Positions 17,499 to 26,634 of a stretch of 64,000 nucleotides of DNA are shown here, in pieces. Source of the stretch: Lacrimispora celerecrescens. GTDB taxonomy: Bacteria; Bacillota; Clostridia; Lachnospirales; Lachnospiraceae. Position numbers and translations under genes: made by a program. Numbering within the stretch: the stretch's first letter is position 1; the number at the start of each line of letters is the position of its first letter. The stretch is from assembly GCF_000732605.1 (NCBI RefSeq), contig NZ_JPME01000010.1:36-64035 (forward strand), given 5' to 3'. The notes beneath the pieces were generated by a model. The model had not been told where the DNA came from, made no database searches, and worked only from the letters and a program-made list of their open reading frames with translations.

Positions 17499-20400
17499 TC
17501 ACTGGACCCAGGCTCCGTTATCATCTACCCGATATCCGTCTGCCGTTGTGGTACTGGTAGAAAGGGCTCCCATTGGTCTGCTTCCGCTTTCTCCAGTCTG
17601 ATGTCCCCATTTGCCGTCTTCTGTCTTATGCCAGCCGGTTTCTCCTTTGGTAGCAGGATTAAAGTAATACCAGACCCCATTGATAAATACCCAGCCGGTT
17701 CTCATGGCACCGGACGAATCAAGGTAATACCAGTATCCATCTGATTCTTCTTTTACCCAGCCAGACTCCATGGAACCATCCTGGCTTAGTCTATACCATG
17801 TGCCCTGATCCACGATCCATCCGGTCTGCATGATACCGTCTTGATCGAATCGGTACCATTTCCCATTAATGCTTGCCCATTCGTTGGAAGCATAGGTTTT
17901 GTCTGCCTTTAAAAATCTCCAGGCCGTATCATTGACCTTCTGCCATTGTCCATTTATACTGCCCCCCGTCCTTGGAGAAGACGTGCCTCCTCCCGAACTG
18001 CCTGAGCCGGAACCGCCTCCCTGGGAATTCTCCTTTATCACCGTTATCTGGAAGACGTCTGTGAACACTTTAATGGCATTATTGACCGCTGTACGATAAG
18101 TGATGATCACATCCTTTACTCCCGGCACCGAAGTGTTTACATCTGATATCTCATAGCCGTTTATGATTTTTAATGAGCCATCACTGTACACGGCAGCCAC
18201 CTTTAATCCGACATGGCTGATTCGCTCTCCTGTTTTGTATTTTGTCTGGTTCGGCAATGCAATAATTTTAATCCCTGTGACAATTCTGGTTTCCGTTCCC
18301 GAATTCCCGCTAAATTCCAGGACTTCGACAGCCTCTTTCAAATTGTCATACGCCTGGTCTACCCGCTCCTGATCGCCCTTTGTAAGCGTCTTATCCTTTA
18401 AGACGGACTTAGCTTCTGAAAGAGCATCCTTTAACACCTCATAGGACTCCTCGGTATAATCCTTCTTGTTCTTGGATTCCGCGATGAGCACCAGATCCCG
18501 GAGAGCGGAAGTATCCGGTTTTAAATTCTCTTCTGAATCCAGATACCAGATTGCCTCCATCAAACTAACATATGCCTTATGTACTTCTGATTCGGTTGCC
18601 TTCTCATTGATCAGTACGGAAGCAGCCTGGTTGAATGCCTTTATAAAGCGGTTTTTAGCCACATCGGTCAGCTTATCCAATGCGCCCTGATTGACCAGAT
18701 CCGCTGCTTCGGTATAGAGAACAAGGAGGGCGTTCTTGTCTTCCGGCTCAATGATGTTCACGGTTACTGCGGCAAACTTCTGATTCGGATTTTCAATGGC
18801 CTCATGGCCGGTAAGATCCAGATATCCGATGCAGGTATAGGTGAACACCTTTTCCGAGTCATATGCATGATCCGGGAACCAGTATGCAATGGGTACTTCC
18901 GCTTCCTGCCCATTATCTAACCGTGCTGCTGCTGTTCCCGGAAGCCCCAGATCCTCCCATGGCGTTCCAACCAGTTGGATGATCGGAGCCATATCTCTGA
19001 CCGAGACAACTTTATGCATCGCCTCCATGACATAAACCGTGCACCTTATGGGAAGCTTAACCCCATTTGCCTTCCCATACACCACAAAGTTACCCTCGCT
19101 CTGGTAATTTGCGGAATCAATGCTGTTCCATTCTACAGTGACATTCTTTTGTTCTCCATTTGAGTAACTGACTGATACCGTCTCCGGAAGAACCGGACTC
19201 TTCCCTGCCGGTGTTGATACGGAAACAGCTTCCACCGTTCTTTCGTAAACATTGCTTAATACCATGGTAGGAGCCATCTTTCCGCTAGTCTCTTTGGAAG
19301 CGAAATCAATGCCGCCGTTATCACCATTTGCATACTCGCCAAAATAATCAGTTGTCATAAGGAAGGAAAACTTTGTCTGACCTTTTTTAGCAAAAGCATT
19401 TTTTACCCAATCGGTCACATCCAGTTCTACAATATTCTCATGGACATCCCGGATGTTGGCATATACGATTTTTTTATCTTTGATCACCATGTTCTCAGAA
19501 GATGCATTGGGAGAGGAATTCCACGTCACCGTTCCTTCATTCCAAAGGTCATCCACCTCATAAACCTTGAGATAAAAATGATTGTTAATGGTTTTATAAT
19601 CCGCCTCCGAAACCGGTCGTGTCATCTGCAGCTTTATGATAATGCTGGAGGCGGATCTTAGCATCTGCTCTTCATCACTTAAATCAAAGCCAATCAGCCC
19701 ATTTCTGGTGTAGGAAGGAGAGTTATTGGCTGTTTTGACCTTAATCACATTGGGGTCGGAGCTTCCGTAAGACTTGTTTCCGTCGCTTTGCTGGGTATAG
19801 GCATCTTTTGAAGTCACCTTTTCCGTTACGCTTGTTCCATCTCCCAGTTCACCGATGACCGTTACCTTTGCCCTGAATCGTCCCTTTAGACCTGAAACGG
19901 TCCCTTCTACCGTGATCTCACCTTCATGGGAATACTGTTCCAGGGTAAGGGTTTCCCATGTCACTCCAAGCTCCAGGGTCAGACCGCCTGTAAATTCTGC
20001 TGTGACCTTATCAGGGAGTACCGGGTAAATTCCTGCGAATGTCCATACTTCAACCGGCTCAAAGCGTTCCGGTGCATCTGCCACAATGATAGAAGCCACA
20101 ACTTGATTGGACAATCCCGGCAGGACCCCGGCAAGTTCGATTACTCCCGTCTGTATGCAGTCCTCCTTAGTCAGTTCATCCCACTTAACCGGATAGTCAT
20201 AGGATTCCCCATCCAGAATGATCTTTAAGGTTGCCGGCAGTTTCGGCACAACTCCGGGAGTCGTTACAATATGAACCTCCTCCACTTCCTCTGCCAGTTC
20301 ATCTTCGCTGGAATATTCCAGAGCGCCTATATCCACACGTCCGGCAATGGTATTACCCATAATATCTTCAGTAGGCATGCCTTCGAGCCTCTGACCAGCG

Positions 20401-22220
20401 CGGATACAGGGAGATTCATCCGTCAGTTGATAAGGTTCTGCCAGCATCCGGATCCTGTCTTTGGTAAAATCGGAATCCATAAGGTCTTCCAGTTCCTCAA
20501 GAGGATACTTAAATCTGGAATAATCTTTCCCCGCCTTATAATCGATGAGCATGGGATCCTTAAATACATTTCCTTTGGCTACCAGGCTCTCCTTATTCAA
20601 AACAGGACCTGCACTGGTGTTTGCAATGGTATCCGGATAAAAACAGTTATTTTCTATCACGCTGTCATTATGTATGGTAGAACCCTGGGCTAAAACTGCA
20701 AAATCAATGGTTGCTCCATCTTTAGCCAGAACGATATTGTTTTTAAAATCCACAAAACAAGTTCTTTTGCTCATTCCGCCAAACAATGAGGTTTTTTTAT
20801 CTTCTCCAAAAACAACGATGGTATTGTTATAAATTTTGCCTACGCCGGGTCCCGCAGAAGATGTATTGTCATAATGGAAGGTCTGCTGCTGCATCCTGTT
20901 TTCTCCGGGGTAAGTGCCTGTACCGTCATTAATGCTTATGTTATAACGGAATATGGTATTTTTCTGGCTCGACATGAACAGCATGACACCGCCGCCGCAG
21001 TCATGGCTTAAATTATATTGAAAAATATTGTCCACATTCATCATATCGGAGTCAAAGGCCTCGCCGTCATCGTACCCGTACCGGTTGCCGTAAACTTCAT
21101 TGTACTGTACGGTGACGTCATCAGCAAACATGGTCCAGCACTGGGCGTAGTTAACTGAACCCCGGTCAAAGCCGCAGGAGGAATTTACCATATTTCCCTC
21201 GATCAGTCCGCCTTTGGTTTCAGTCAGAACGATTCCGTCGCCCACGACATTTTCCAGATAATTATTGCGAATGGTCACATTGGAATAGTTTTTAAGGAAT
21301 TCGTTTTTTCCCCAGCCGGAACCGGATATATCCGTATTGCATTTATTCCGGATTCCTTCAATCGCCACGTTCTTTACATAATTCCCCTCAATAAGCACAT
21401 CCTCAAAAGCTGCCCGCCCCATGGCTTTTGCAGTCGGATTACCGTTGTCATCGATCGTAACCCGGTTTCCGTCTTTATCCAGGTAATGGCCCATAACGAT
21501 GATGCCGCCGGAAGTTTTTCCGCCTTTGAAGTTGGAGTTGACATCGTGTACATAGCAATTCTTCACAGTAATGTGTTTGTATCTCTTTTTCTGATTGGAA
21601 GAATAGATCAGGATCCCGGCACGTTCACTGGTACCGCTGTCCATGGCTTCCCCCATCTTATCCGTATCTTCTAAATTCGTTACTTCCAGATTGTAAATTT
21701 CCCAGTACTCTTCATTGTAGATCGTCACTGCGCCGGTAATGGAAGGACCGGAGGTACCATTGCCATTAATCACCGGGCGGCTGCCTGCTCCATATGTATC
21801 AATGGTGATGGGTGCGCCCTCCCGGCCGCTTCCTTTGGGATTCAGTGCCTGATTCCAGATACCGTCCGCTTTTAACAGTATCTTGTCCCCAGGTAAAAAG
21901 GTTTTGGAATTGACCCTGTCAAAGGTCTTCCACGCAGTCTCTTCTGTTTTTCCGTCTCCACTGTCCATGCCATTTTGGGCATCCACGTAATACACCGTTC
22001 CCTCTTCTTTAAGTTCCTGTGTTTTCTGTGCATTGGATTCAGTGGCATAGCTGGCATTGGACCTTGTCGCCTTGTGTTCATCCAAGTCTTCATAGCTGTC
22101 CGGCGACATTTCCAGGACATCAGCAAATCCGATCATGTTTACGGGCAAGATGCCGATCATCATCACTGCTGCCATCATGCCAGCCGCTTTTCTTTTGAAA
22201 AGCCTGCTGCTTTTAAGCAT
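17499..22220 (-). CDS. Secreted parallel beta-helix protein with choline-binding-like repeats
   Basis: A 1573-residue exported protein. Order: signal peptide (1-34); linker; right-handed parallel beta-helix (about 75-632) beginning with YYVDAQNGMDSGDG and carrying many N-x-x-I/V turns, as in pectate/alginate/chondroitin lyase-like proteins; two Big_4 Ig-like modules (about 640-790); DNRLRE-type domain (about 795-970); further Ig-like modules; two FIVAR three-helix modules (about 1165-1305); a Big_3-type module (about 1310-1395); a Gly/Ser linker; and five or so W-Y-x-F/L-x-x-D/S-G choline-binding-like repeats (about 1424-1573) for wall attachment. Polysaccharide substrate unknown. First gene of the PL8 locus. 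Confidence 0.8.
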   Translation of the reverse strand: MLKSSRLFKRKAAGMMAAVMMIGILPVNMIGFADVLEMSPDSYEDLDEHKATRSNASYATESNAQKTQELKEEGTVYYVDAQNGMDSGDGKTEETAWKTFDRVNSKTFLPGDKILLKADGIWNQALNPKGSGREGAPITIDTYGAGSRPVINGNGTSGPSITGAVTIYNEEYWEIYNLEVTNLEDTDKMGEAMDSGTSERAGILIYSSNQKKRYKHITVKNCYVHDVNSNFKGGKTSGGIIVMGHYLDKDGNRVTIDDNGNPTAKAMGRAAFEDVLIEGNYVKNVAIEGIRNKCNTDISGSGWGKNEFLKNYSNVTIRNNYLENVVGDGIVLTETKGGLIEGNMVNSSCGFDRGSVNYAQCWTMFADDVTVQYNEVYGNRYGYDDGEAFDSDMMNVDNIFQYNLSHDCGGGVMLFMSSQKNTIFRYNISINDGTGTYPGENRMQQQTFHYDNTSSAGPGVGKIYNNTIVVFGEDKKTSLFGGMSKRTCFVDFKNNIVLAKDGATIDFAVLAQGSTIHNDSVIENNCFYPDTIANTSAGPVLNKESLVAKGNVFKDPMLIDYKAGKDYSRFKYPLEELEDLMDSDFTKDRIRMLAEPYQLTDESPCIRAGQRLEGMPTEDIMGNTIAGRVDIGALEYSSEDELAEEVEEVHIVTTPGVVPKLPATLKIILDGESYDYPVKWDELTKEDCIQTGVIELAGVLPGLSNQVVASIIVADAPERFEPVEVWTFAGIYPVLPDKVTAEFTGGLTLELGVTWETLTLEQYSHEGEITVEGTVSGLKGRFRAKVTVIGELGDGTSVTEKVTSKDAYTQQSDGNKSYGSSDPNVIKVKTANNSPSYTRNGLIGFDLSDEEQMLRSASSIIIKLQMTRPVSEADYKTINNHFYLKVYEVDDLWNEGTVTWNSSPNASSENMVIKDKKIVYANIRDVHENIVELDVTDWVKNAFAKKGQTKFSFLMTTDYFGEYANGDNGGIDFASKETSGKMAPTMVLSNVYERTVEAVSVSTPAGKSPVLPETVSVSYSNGEQKNVTVEWNSIDSANYQSEGNFVVYGKANGVKLPIRCTVYVMEAMHKVVSVRDMAPIIQLVGTPWEDLGLPGTAAARLDNGQEAEVPIAYWFPDHAYDSEKVFTYTCIGYLDLTGHEAIENPNQKFAAVTVNIIEPEDKNALLVLYTEAADLVNQGALDKLTDVAKNRFIKAFNQAASVLINEKATESEVHKAYVSLMEAIWYLDSEENLKPDTSALRDLVLIAESKNKKDYTEESYEVLKDALSEAKSVLKDKTLTKGDQERVDQAYDNLKEAVEVLEFSGNSGTETRIVTGIKIIALPNQTKYKTGERISHVGLKVAAVYSDGSLKIINGYEISDVNTSVPGVKDVIITYRTAVNNAIKVFTDVFQITVIKENSQGGGSGSGSSGGGTSSPRTGGSINGQWQKVNDTAWRFLKADKTYASNEWASINGKWYRFDQDGIMQTGWIVDQGTWYRLSQDGSMESGWVKEESDGYWYYLDSSGAMRTGWVFINGVWYYFNPATKGETGWHKTEDGKWGHQTGESGSRPMGALSTSTTTADGYRVDDNGAWVQ

Positions 22221-22537
22221 AAGAAAAGATCCCCCTTACTTTTTACGCCCATATCCGTTTCGATTGAAACCATAAGTACTTTCTATAAAACAGCGGAGTT
22301 ATGGCGCTTGTTTCTATAAAAAGTATAGCATTTATGGATCGGTGTAAAAATAAATCATCTTAAGGTTTTTGGCATTATCTTCATTTTTCTGTTTTTATTT
22401 ATTACAGAATTTTACGATTTTTATATTTTCATCATCTTTTCATATTTGATATTTCTTAGGATTGCCTTAGGCCGATTACATTATAGCACAAACAAATAAT
22501 AAGCAATACCCTTCGAACAGATCTCATCCGTCTCAGC
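22221..22537 (-). promoter_or_regulatory. Upstream region of the glycanase locus with a direct repeat
   Basis: No gene is seen. TTTCTATAAAA occurs twice in direct orientation at 22280-22290 and 22311-22321, 31 bases apart, about 60-100 bases before the beta-helix gene. A related TTCTATAAA occurs upstream of the GH30/GH43 gene near 36994. A GGGGG ribosome binding site precedes the start at 22220. The rest is AT-rich. Confidence 0.4.
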
Positions 22538-22578
22538 AAAAAAGGTCCAAAGAACCGTTACCGATCCTTTGAACCTTT
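22538..22578 (-). terminator. Terminator of aroE
   Basis: On the minus strand AAAGGTTCAAAG (22578-22567) pairs with CTTTGGACCTTT (22552-22541), one mismatch or wobble, followed by U residues. Confidence 0.85.
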
Positions 22579-22634
22579 CTCCTATATTGCACACCGTCCC
22601 CGGACTTAGCCCGCTGTATTTAATTACTGACTCA

Positions 22635-23504
22635 TTAACTGAAGAACAGTTCCTTTACTTCCTGTACAGGCATTTCCTGCCCTGTATAGAGCTTAAAGGC
22701 CTCGGCTCCCTGCCATACAAGCATTCCCTGTCCATCAATGCATGTGCAGCCAGCCGCCTTTGCCTCTCTTAACATTTTCGTTTCCTTTGGATTGTATACC
22801 GCATCAACTACGACTAAGCCAGGGTGATACATGGTAACATCCTTTACCACGCTCTCATTATCCATTGGCTTCATCCCGACAATGGTGGCATTCGCCAAAA
22901 TATCACTGGAAGCAATCTCTTCTCTCATCTTTTCAATATCTGCAATGTCATATACGTTTACAATGCATTCCGGCTTTTCCTGCCTGATCTTTTCGGCCAG
23001 TTGAAGGGTTCTCTCAAAGAATGCATCCTTTATGTTAAAGACGGAAATTTCCCTGGCTCCCTCCAGGGCACACTGTACCTGGATTGCGGCAGCCGCTCCG
23101 CCTCCGCCGCAGACAATGATCTTCTTGCCGGCAATTTCTACTCCGTGGTCACGGAGATTATCCACAAAGCCCTTGCCATCCGTAATATGCCCGATCAGCC
23201 TTCCATCTTCATTTACAATGGTATTGACCGCGCCAATGATACGAGCGGCGGGTGATAACTCATCCATGTATTTCACTGTTTCATTTTTACAGGGCATGGT
23301 CACGTTGCAGCCCCTCATGCGGAATGTTTTTATGGCTTCAATTGCCTTTTCAACCTCATCCACCTTGATATCAAAGGCAAGATATGCGTAATCCAGACCC
23401 AGCTTCTCAAAGCAATAATTATACATAGCCGGTGAACCAGAATGCCCTACCGGTGACCCAATCAAACCTAACAAACCTGTTTTTCCCGAAATTCTTTTTT
23501 CCAT
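22635..23504 (-). CDS. aroE: Shikimate dehydrogenase
   Basis: A 289-residue enzyme reducing 3-dehydroshikimate to shikimate with NAD(P)H in the aromatic amino acid pathway. Seen: substrate-binding IGSPVGHSGSPAMYN near the start, NVTMPCKN with the catalytic lysine, the AVNTIV segment, and the nucleotide-binding GGGGAAAAIQ loop. NVTMPCK rather than NVTIPHK and the overall sequence are closer to the YdiB-like shikimate/quinate dehydrogenases, so quinate may also be used. GAAGGAG precedes the ATG at 23504; an upstream ATG at 23552 has no good site. No other aro gene is near. Confidence 0.9.
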   Translation of the reverse strand: MEKRISGKTGLLGLIGSPVGHSGSPAMYNYCFEKLGLDYAYLAFDIKVDEVEKAIEAIKTFRMRGCNVTMPCKNETVKYMDELSPAARIIGAVNTIVNEDGRLIGHITDGKGFVDNLRDHGVEIAGKKIIVCGGGGAAAAIQVQCALEGAREISVFNIKDAFFERTLQLAEKIRQEKPECIVNVYDIADIEKMREEIASSDILANATIVGMKPMDNESVVKDVTMYHPGLVVVDAVYNPKETKMLREAKAAGCTCIDGQGMLVWQGAEAFKLYTGQEMPVQEVKELFFS

Positions 23505-23655
23505 TGTCTTTTCTCCTTCATCGATTGCCCATCTTTTCCGGGCAGGATCCACCCCGTTTTAGCGGGTGTAAAGGTATGCCTGTATTAACGATAAGATACA
23601 CTTCTTTCACCGGCTTGTCAACAATTTCCTTTCGTCAGGCTTAGAATCGGTACTA

Positions 23656-24333
23656 TCATAGAATGGCTTTTATTAAGAACCATAAGACAGGCACCAATAA
23701 AGAAGGAAGCATATTTAACGTATTACAGTTCTTAATCTTTAATATGGAAAGACCGGAACTAAAGATTAAAAAGCCGCCCACAAGCGAAATCTCAGTTAAT
23801 AATTCGGGAGTTAAAAAAACAGACAGGCGGTCGGAAAAAAGATAGATACTTCCCTGCCACAAAAACAGAATTACTGCGGATATTGCAATCCCAATCCCAT
23901 AGGTGGATGCCAGAACCATGGATGTTACAAAGTCCAGGGTGGCATTTGTAAACAGATAGGTATTGTTTCCATGAAGAGCACTTTCCATGGGACCCAGAAT
24001 TGAAAGCGTTCCAATGCAGAACAGTAATATGGCCGTAGACAGCCCCTGACTCAAATCTCCTTTTGAAAAACGGGCTACAACCTTGTCAAACTTCTCCATC
24101 AGATTTAACCTGGCTCCAAGGAGGCTGCCTACTGCTAGGCTGATGATAAACAACACAGGAAAGCTGCTTTTAGGCATATTCTGTACGACTGCATTGATGC
24201 CCAGTCCACAGGCGGAAAGTCCCATGGCATTGTATAATGCATCCTGATATTTCTCGTCGATCCCCTTTTTCAAACAAGTTCCTATTACACTGCCGGTCAG
24301 AATCGCAGCTGTATTTACAATGGTCCCGATCAC
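23656..24333 (-). CDS. DUF554 family membrane protein
   Basis: A 225-residue integral membrane protein with about six hydrophobic segments, starting MIGTIVNTAAILTGSVIG, the characteristic N-terminus of the DUF554 (YdfK/YqgA) family. Glycine-rich segments such as GIGIAISAVILFLWQGSIYL fit the family. Function is not established. It lies downstream of mgtC on the same strand with a gap of about 127 bases. Confidence 0.85.
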   Translation of the reverse strand: MIGTIVNTAAILTGSVIGTCLKKGIDEKYQDALYNAMGLSACGLGINAVVQNMPKSSFPVLFIISLAVGSLLGARLNLMEKFDKVVARFSKGDLSQGLSTAILLFCIGTLSILGPMESALHGNNTYLFTNATLDFVTSMVLASTYGIGIAISAVILFLWQGSIYLFSDRLSVFLTPELLTEISLVGGFLIFSSGLSILKIKNCNTLNMLPSLLVPVLWFLIKAIL

Positions 24334-24460
24334 GTTCGCTCTTCCTCTCTGTCATAACTAGTCTTCCATAGTTTTCATGTTTTTCCTATGAAAAACAGTA
24401 TAACAGATTCCTTCCATTTTGCAAGACATTGTATCATTGGTTCTGCGATTCTTTGCCGGT

Positions 24461-25135
24461 TTATGCCACCTCTCTTACATAAAGAATACCAGGCAATTGC
24501 CTGATTTCTTCTATGATCTTTATATGGTTTACCTTATGGTGGAAATTGACATCAAAGGTCAGGGTGCCAAATTCCCCGTTTAAAGTCTTTATTTTACCGG
24601 CTTCCATATCAAAAATTTCGAAATGAGATTGTTCAGTATACAGGGATAGATTCTGCATGGAAAATTCTTCGTTGTATTCCAAATATATTTCCATGGTTTT
24701 TGCATGGGTTTTTATGTAAAGATCAATCTTTTTTAAATACATCAGAGAAAAAATAATAAAAATACTTCCTATAATGGCTCCGCCGTAAAAACCGATTCCA
24801 ACCGCCAGGCCAACCGCTGCAGCCGCCCAGATGCCCGCCGCAGTTGTAAGGCCCCTGATCTCGTTTTTAGAGGTAGTAATAATGGTTCCGGCTCCTAAAA
24901 AACCAATTCCGCTTACTACCTGGGATGCCATTCGGGTAGGATCCACATTGGTATAGATTGTTGCAATATATTGATTGGTAATCATAATAAGGGCTGAGCC
25001 GCACCCTACCAGGAGGTAAGTCATAAAACCTGCCGGTCGGTTTCTTAAACCTCTTTCCATTCCGATTGCCCCACATAATATAATGGACAGAAAAAGCCGG
25101 AATGCAATGGAGGCAATATTTACCTGCGATAACAT
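24461..25135 (-). CDS. MgtC/SapB family membrane protein
   Basis: About 224 residues: an N-terminal MgtC membrane domain with five helices, including GAIGMERGLRNRPAGFMTYLLVG and SGIGFLGAGTI, then a C-terminal cytoplasmic ACT-like domain (about 140-224). MgtC proteins are linked to growth in low magnesium and to modulation of ATP synthase in pathogens; in commensal Firmicutes the role is unclear. AGAGGTGAT lies ahead; the ATG at 25135 or a TTG at 25147 could be the start, and I chose the ATG. Follows the RNHCP gene closely, so the structured leader of that gene may also control this one. Confidence 0.85.
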   Translation of the reverse strand: MLSQVNIASIAFRLFLSIILCGAIGMERGLRNRPAGFMTYLLVGCGSALIMITNQYIATIYTNVDPTRMASQVVSGIGFLGAGTIITTSKNEIRGLTTAAGIWAAAAVGLAVGIGFYGGAIIGSIFIIFSLMYLKKIDLYIKTHAKTMEIYLEYNEEFSMQNLSLYTEQSHFEIFDMEAGKIKTLNGEFGTLTFDVNFHHKVNHIKIIEEIRQLPGILYVREVA

Positions 25136-25161
25136 ATAATGAATCAATCACCTCTCCCGCT

Positions 25162-25485
25162 CTATGTAATCAAATACATAAGTTCCTGAATCAATTCTTT
25201 ATTATCTGGCTGGCACTTACCTTCACAAATGACATTGTGCCTGTATGTCCCGCACCTGGTACACCGGTGGATCAGTTGAAATCCCTTTTTCGTATGGTAT
25301 CGGATCCCTGTCGGCTCCATAAGCCCCTTGCAGCTGTTTTTTCTGTCACCCGGGATTTCGCCATCTACATGGAGAGAAAACAGGCAAAAGGGGCAATGGT
25401 TTCTGTAAGTGCCGTTTGGTATGGGCAATACCTCTCTTTTACAATTTTGACAGATGAATGCTGTATTCAATATTCTTTTCTGCAT
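25162..25485 (-). CDS. RNHCP domain zinc-ribbon protein
   Basis: A 107-residue protein with the family signature RNHCP (in GTYRNHCPFC) and four pairs of metal-binding cysteines: FICQNC, HCPFC, a C in KNSCKGLMEP, and HRCTRCGTYRHN. Family function is not known; a zinc-ribbon nucleic-acid or protein contact is likely. Its Shine-Dalgarno GGAGG (25499-25494 on the minus strand) lies in the 3' arm of a hairpin (see 25486-25578), so translation may be controlled by RNA folding. mgtC begins about 27 bases after its stop. Confidence 0.85.
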   Translation of the reverse strand: MQKRILNTAFICQNCKREVLPIPNGTYRNHCPFCLFSLHVDGEIPGDRKNSCKGLMEPTGIRYHTKKGFQLIHRCTRCGTYRHNVICEGKCQPDNKELIQELMYLIT

Positions 25486-25578
25486 AAAAAATCGCCTCCA
25501 TTTTTAAAAAACGGAGGCAATGTCTCATGATTCTATCACAATGAGCCGCATATTAGAATCTATGCAGCCTCCGTTTTT
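25486..25578 (-). promoter_or_regulatory. Structured leader with mutually exclusive pairings before RNHCP-mgtC
   Basis: Three segments on the minus strand compete. A (25578-25567, AAAAACGGAGGC) pairs perfectly with B (25518-25507, GCCTCCGTTTTT). B can also pair, through GCCTCC (25518-25513), with C (25499-25494, GGAGGC), which is the Shine-Dalgarno of the RNHCP gene. Between A and B sits a nested 7-bp stem (GATTCTA with TAGAATC, 25560-25554 with 25535-25529). A:B also looks like a terminator because B ends in U6. Confidence 0.55.
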
Positions 25579-25642
25579 CATATTCTTTTCTTCTGTTACG
25601 CTCATATTCCATGCGCATCACTCCTTTTCTTTCCCCAACTCT

Positions 25643-26422
25643 CTACTGGCCCAAGGGCTTTAACCTGTTCACCAGGCAGAAGTACTGGTAAAATTCTTCT
25701 GCATCTTTCCGACGTTCCGCATCAGTCAGACCATTTTGCATATCATAAAGAATCTTTTGCATAATCATATTGGAAAAATATTTAAGCTCCACATTTCCCC
25801 ATTTTGAAATCTCCCCTCCATCGGAAAAATAATCCCAGTAGAACAGAGTTTCTTTATCATTTAACTGAATCCTGTATTTTTCGTTGCTTTGAATCATCCC
25901 ATCCCTGCAGGCAGAGCTTTCAAAATTGTCCTGCAGCATAAAGGCCCCTATAATGCGCCTTCTCTTTTCTGCTACCCCCTTAGGGCATTCCGTAAGGAGA
26001 CAGGCCGAATTCAGTTTAAGCCGGACCGGAAGTTTAGGTTTTCCTTTGGAGGCACCGCTCTGATAGGAACCTGCATAGACTGACCAGGTAGAAAAAACAC
26101 TTCCCTTATCATTCTCCACAAATCCAAAAGCAGCCTGAGAATCGGGACGGATCTTCAAGCTCTGTATTTCTTCCAGACGTTCCTGCTCACTGATTTCCTC
26201 CGCCCGTCTGCTTTCTTCTTCCTCCATGATATGCTTCAGCATATTGTTCATTTCTGTTTGTACTTTTTTATCCTTTAGTGTCAGAAATTTGTTAAAAGAA
26301 TTAGGATACAAGAACTTTTTTTCACCCTGAGGGAACAGGATCGTGATGTATTTCTCCTGAAGCTCCATAACCTTCCCTTCACCGAACTTCATGTGACTGA
26401 CTTCCATTCCTTCCAACTGCAT
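25643..26422 (-). CDS. Unknown protein with Tudor-like N-terminus
   Basis: A 259-residue soluble protein. Residues 5-45 (VSHMKFGEGKVMELQEKYITILF) resemble the small beta-barrel Tudor-like domain at the C-terminus of UvrD/PcrA helicases, which binds RNA polymerase. A helical charged segment (about 55-95) and a C-terminal domain rich in aromatic residues follow; I do not recognise the latter. AAGGAGG precedes ATG. The mRNA leader has a terminator-like hairpin immediately before the ribosome binding site. Confidence 0.65.
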   Translation of the reverse strand: MQLEGMEVSHMKFGEGKVMELQEKYITILFPQGEKKFLYPNSFNKFLTLKDKKVQTEMNNMLKHIMEEEESRRAEEISEQERLEEIQSLKIRPDSQAAFGFVENDKGSVFSTWSVYAGSYQSGASKGKPKLPVRLKLNSACLLTECPKGVAEKRRRIIGAFMLQDNFESSACRDGMIQSNEKYRIQLNDKETLFYWDYFSDGGEISKWGNVELKYFSNMIMQKILYDMQNGLTDAERRKDAEEFYQYFCLVNRLKPLGQ

Positions 26423-26437
26423 AATGTTCCTCCTTTC

Positions 26438-26609
26438 AAAAAAAAGAAGGGCTTTTCATATCCATGCCATTGGCACAATACTAAAAGCCCTTCTTAAAAA
26501 GACGGTTCTTTACATGTCAATTATAAGATTGTTCATGAAACATCAAATCTTCTGCAACGCTCGGATTTAACGTCTAATTACATTATAACACAAAAAAAAT
26601 AATAAGCAA
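26438..26609 (-). promoter_or_regulatory. Promoter, structured leader and attenuator-like hairpin
   Basis: On the minus strand TTGCTT (26609-26604) and TATAAT (26587-26582), spacer 16, predict a start near 26575. The leader of about 150 bases has short internal pairings (GACG with CGTC; AAGATT with AATCTT) and ends in a 13-bp perfect stem, AAGAAGGGCTTTT (26495-26483) with AAAAGCCCTTCTT (26456-26444), followed directly by U8 (26445-26438) and then the AAGGAGG of the downstream gene. This layout is typical of transcription attenuation or a terminator-type riboswitch. It matches no class I recognise. Confidence 0.55.
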
Positions 26610-26634
26610 GGCCCCCCCCTGCATCTTCAGACAA

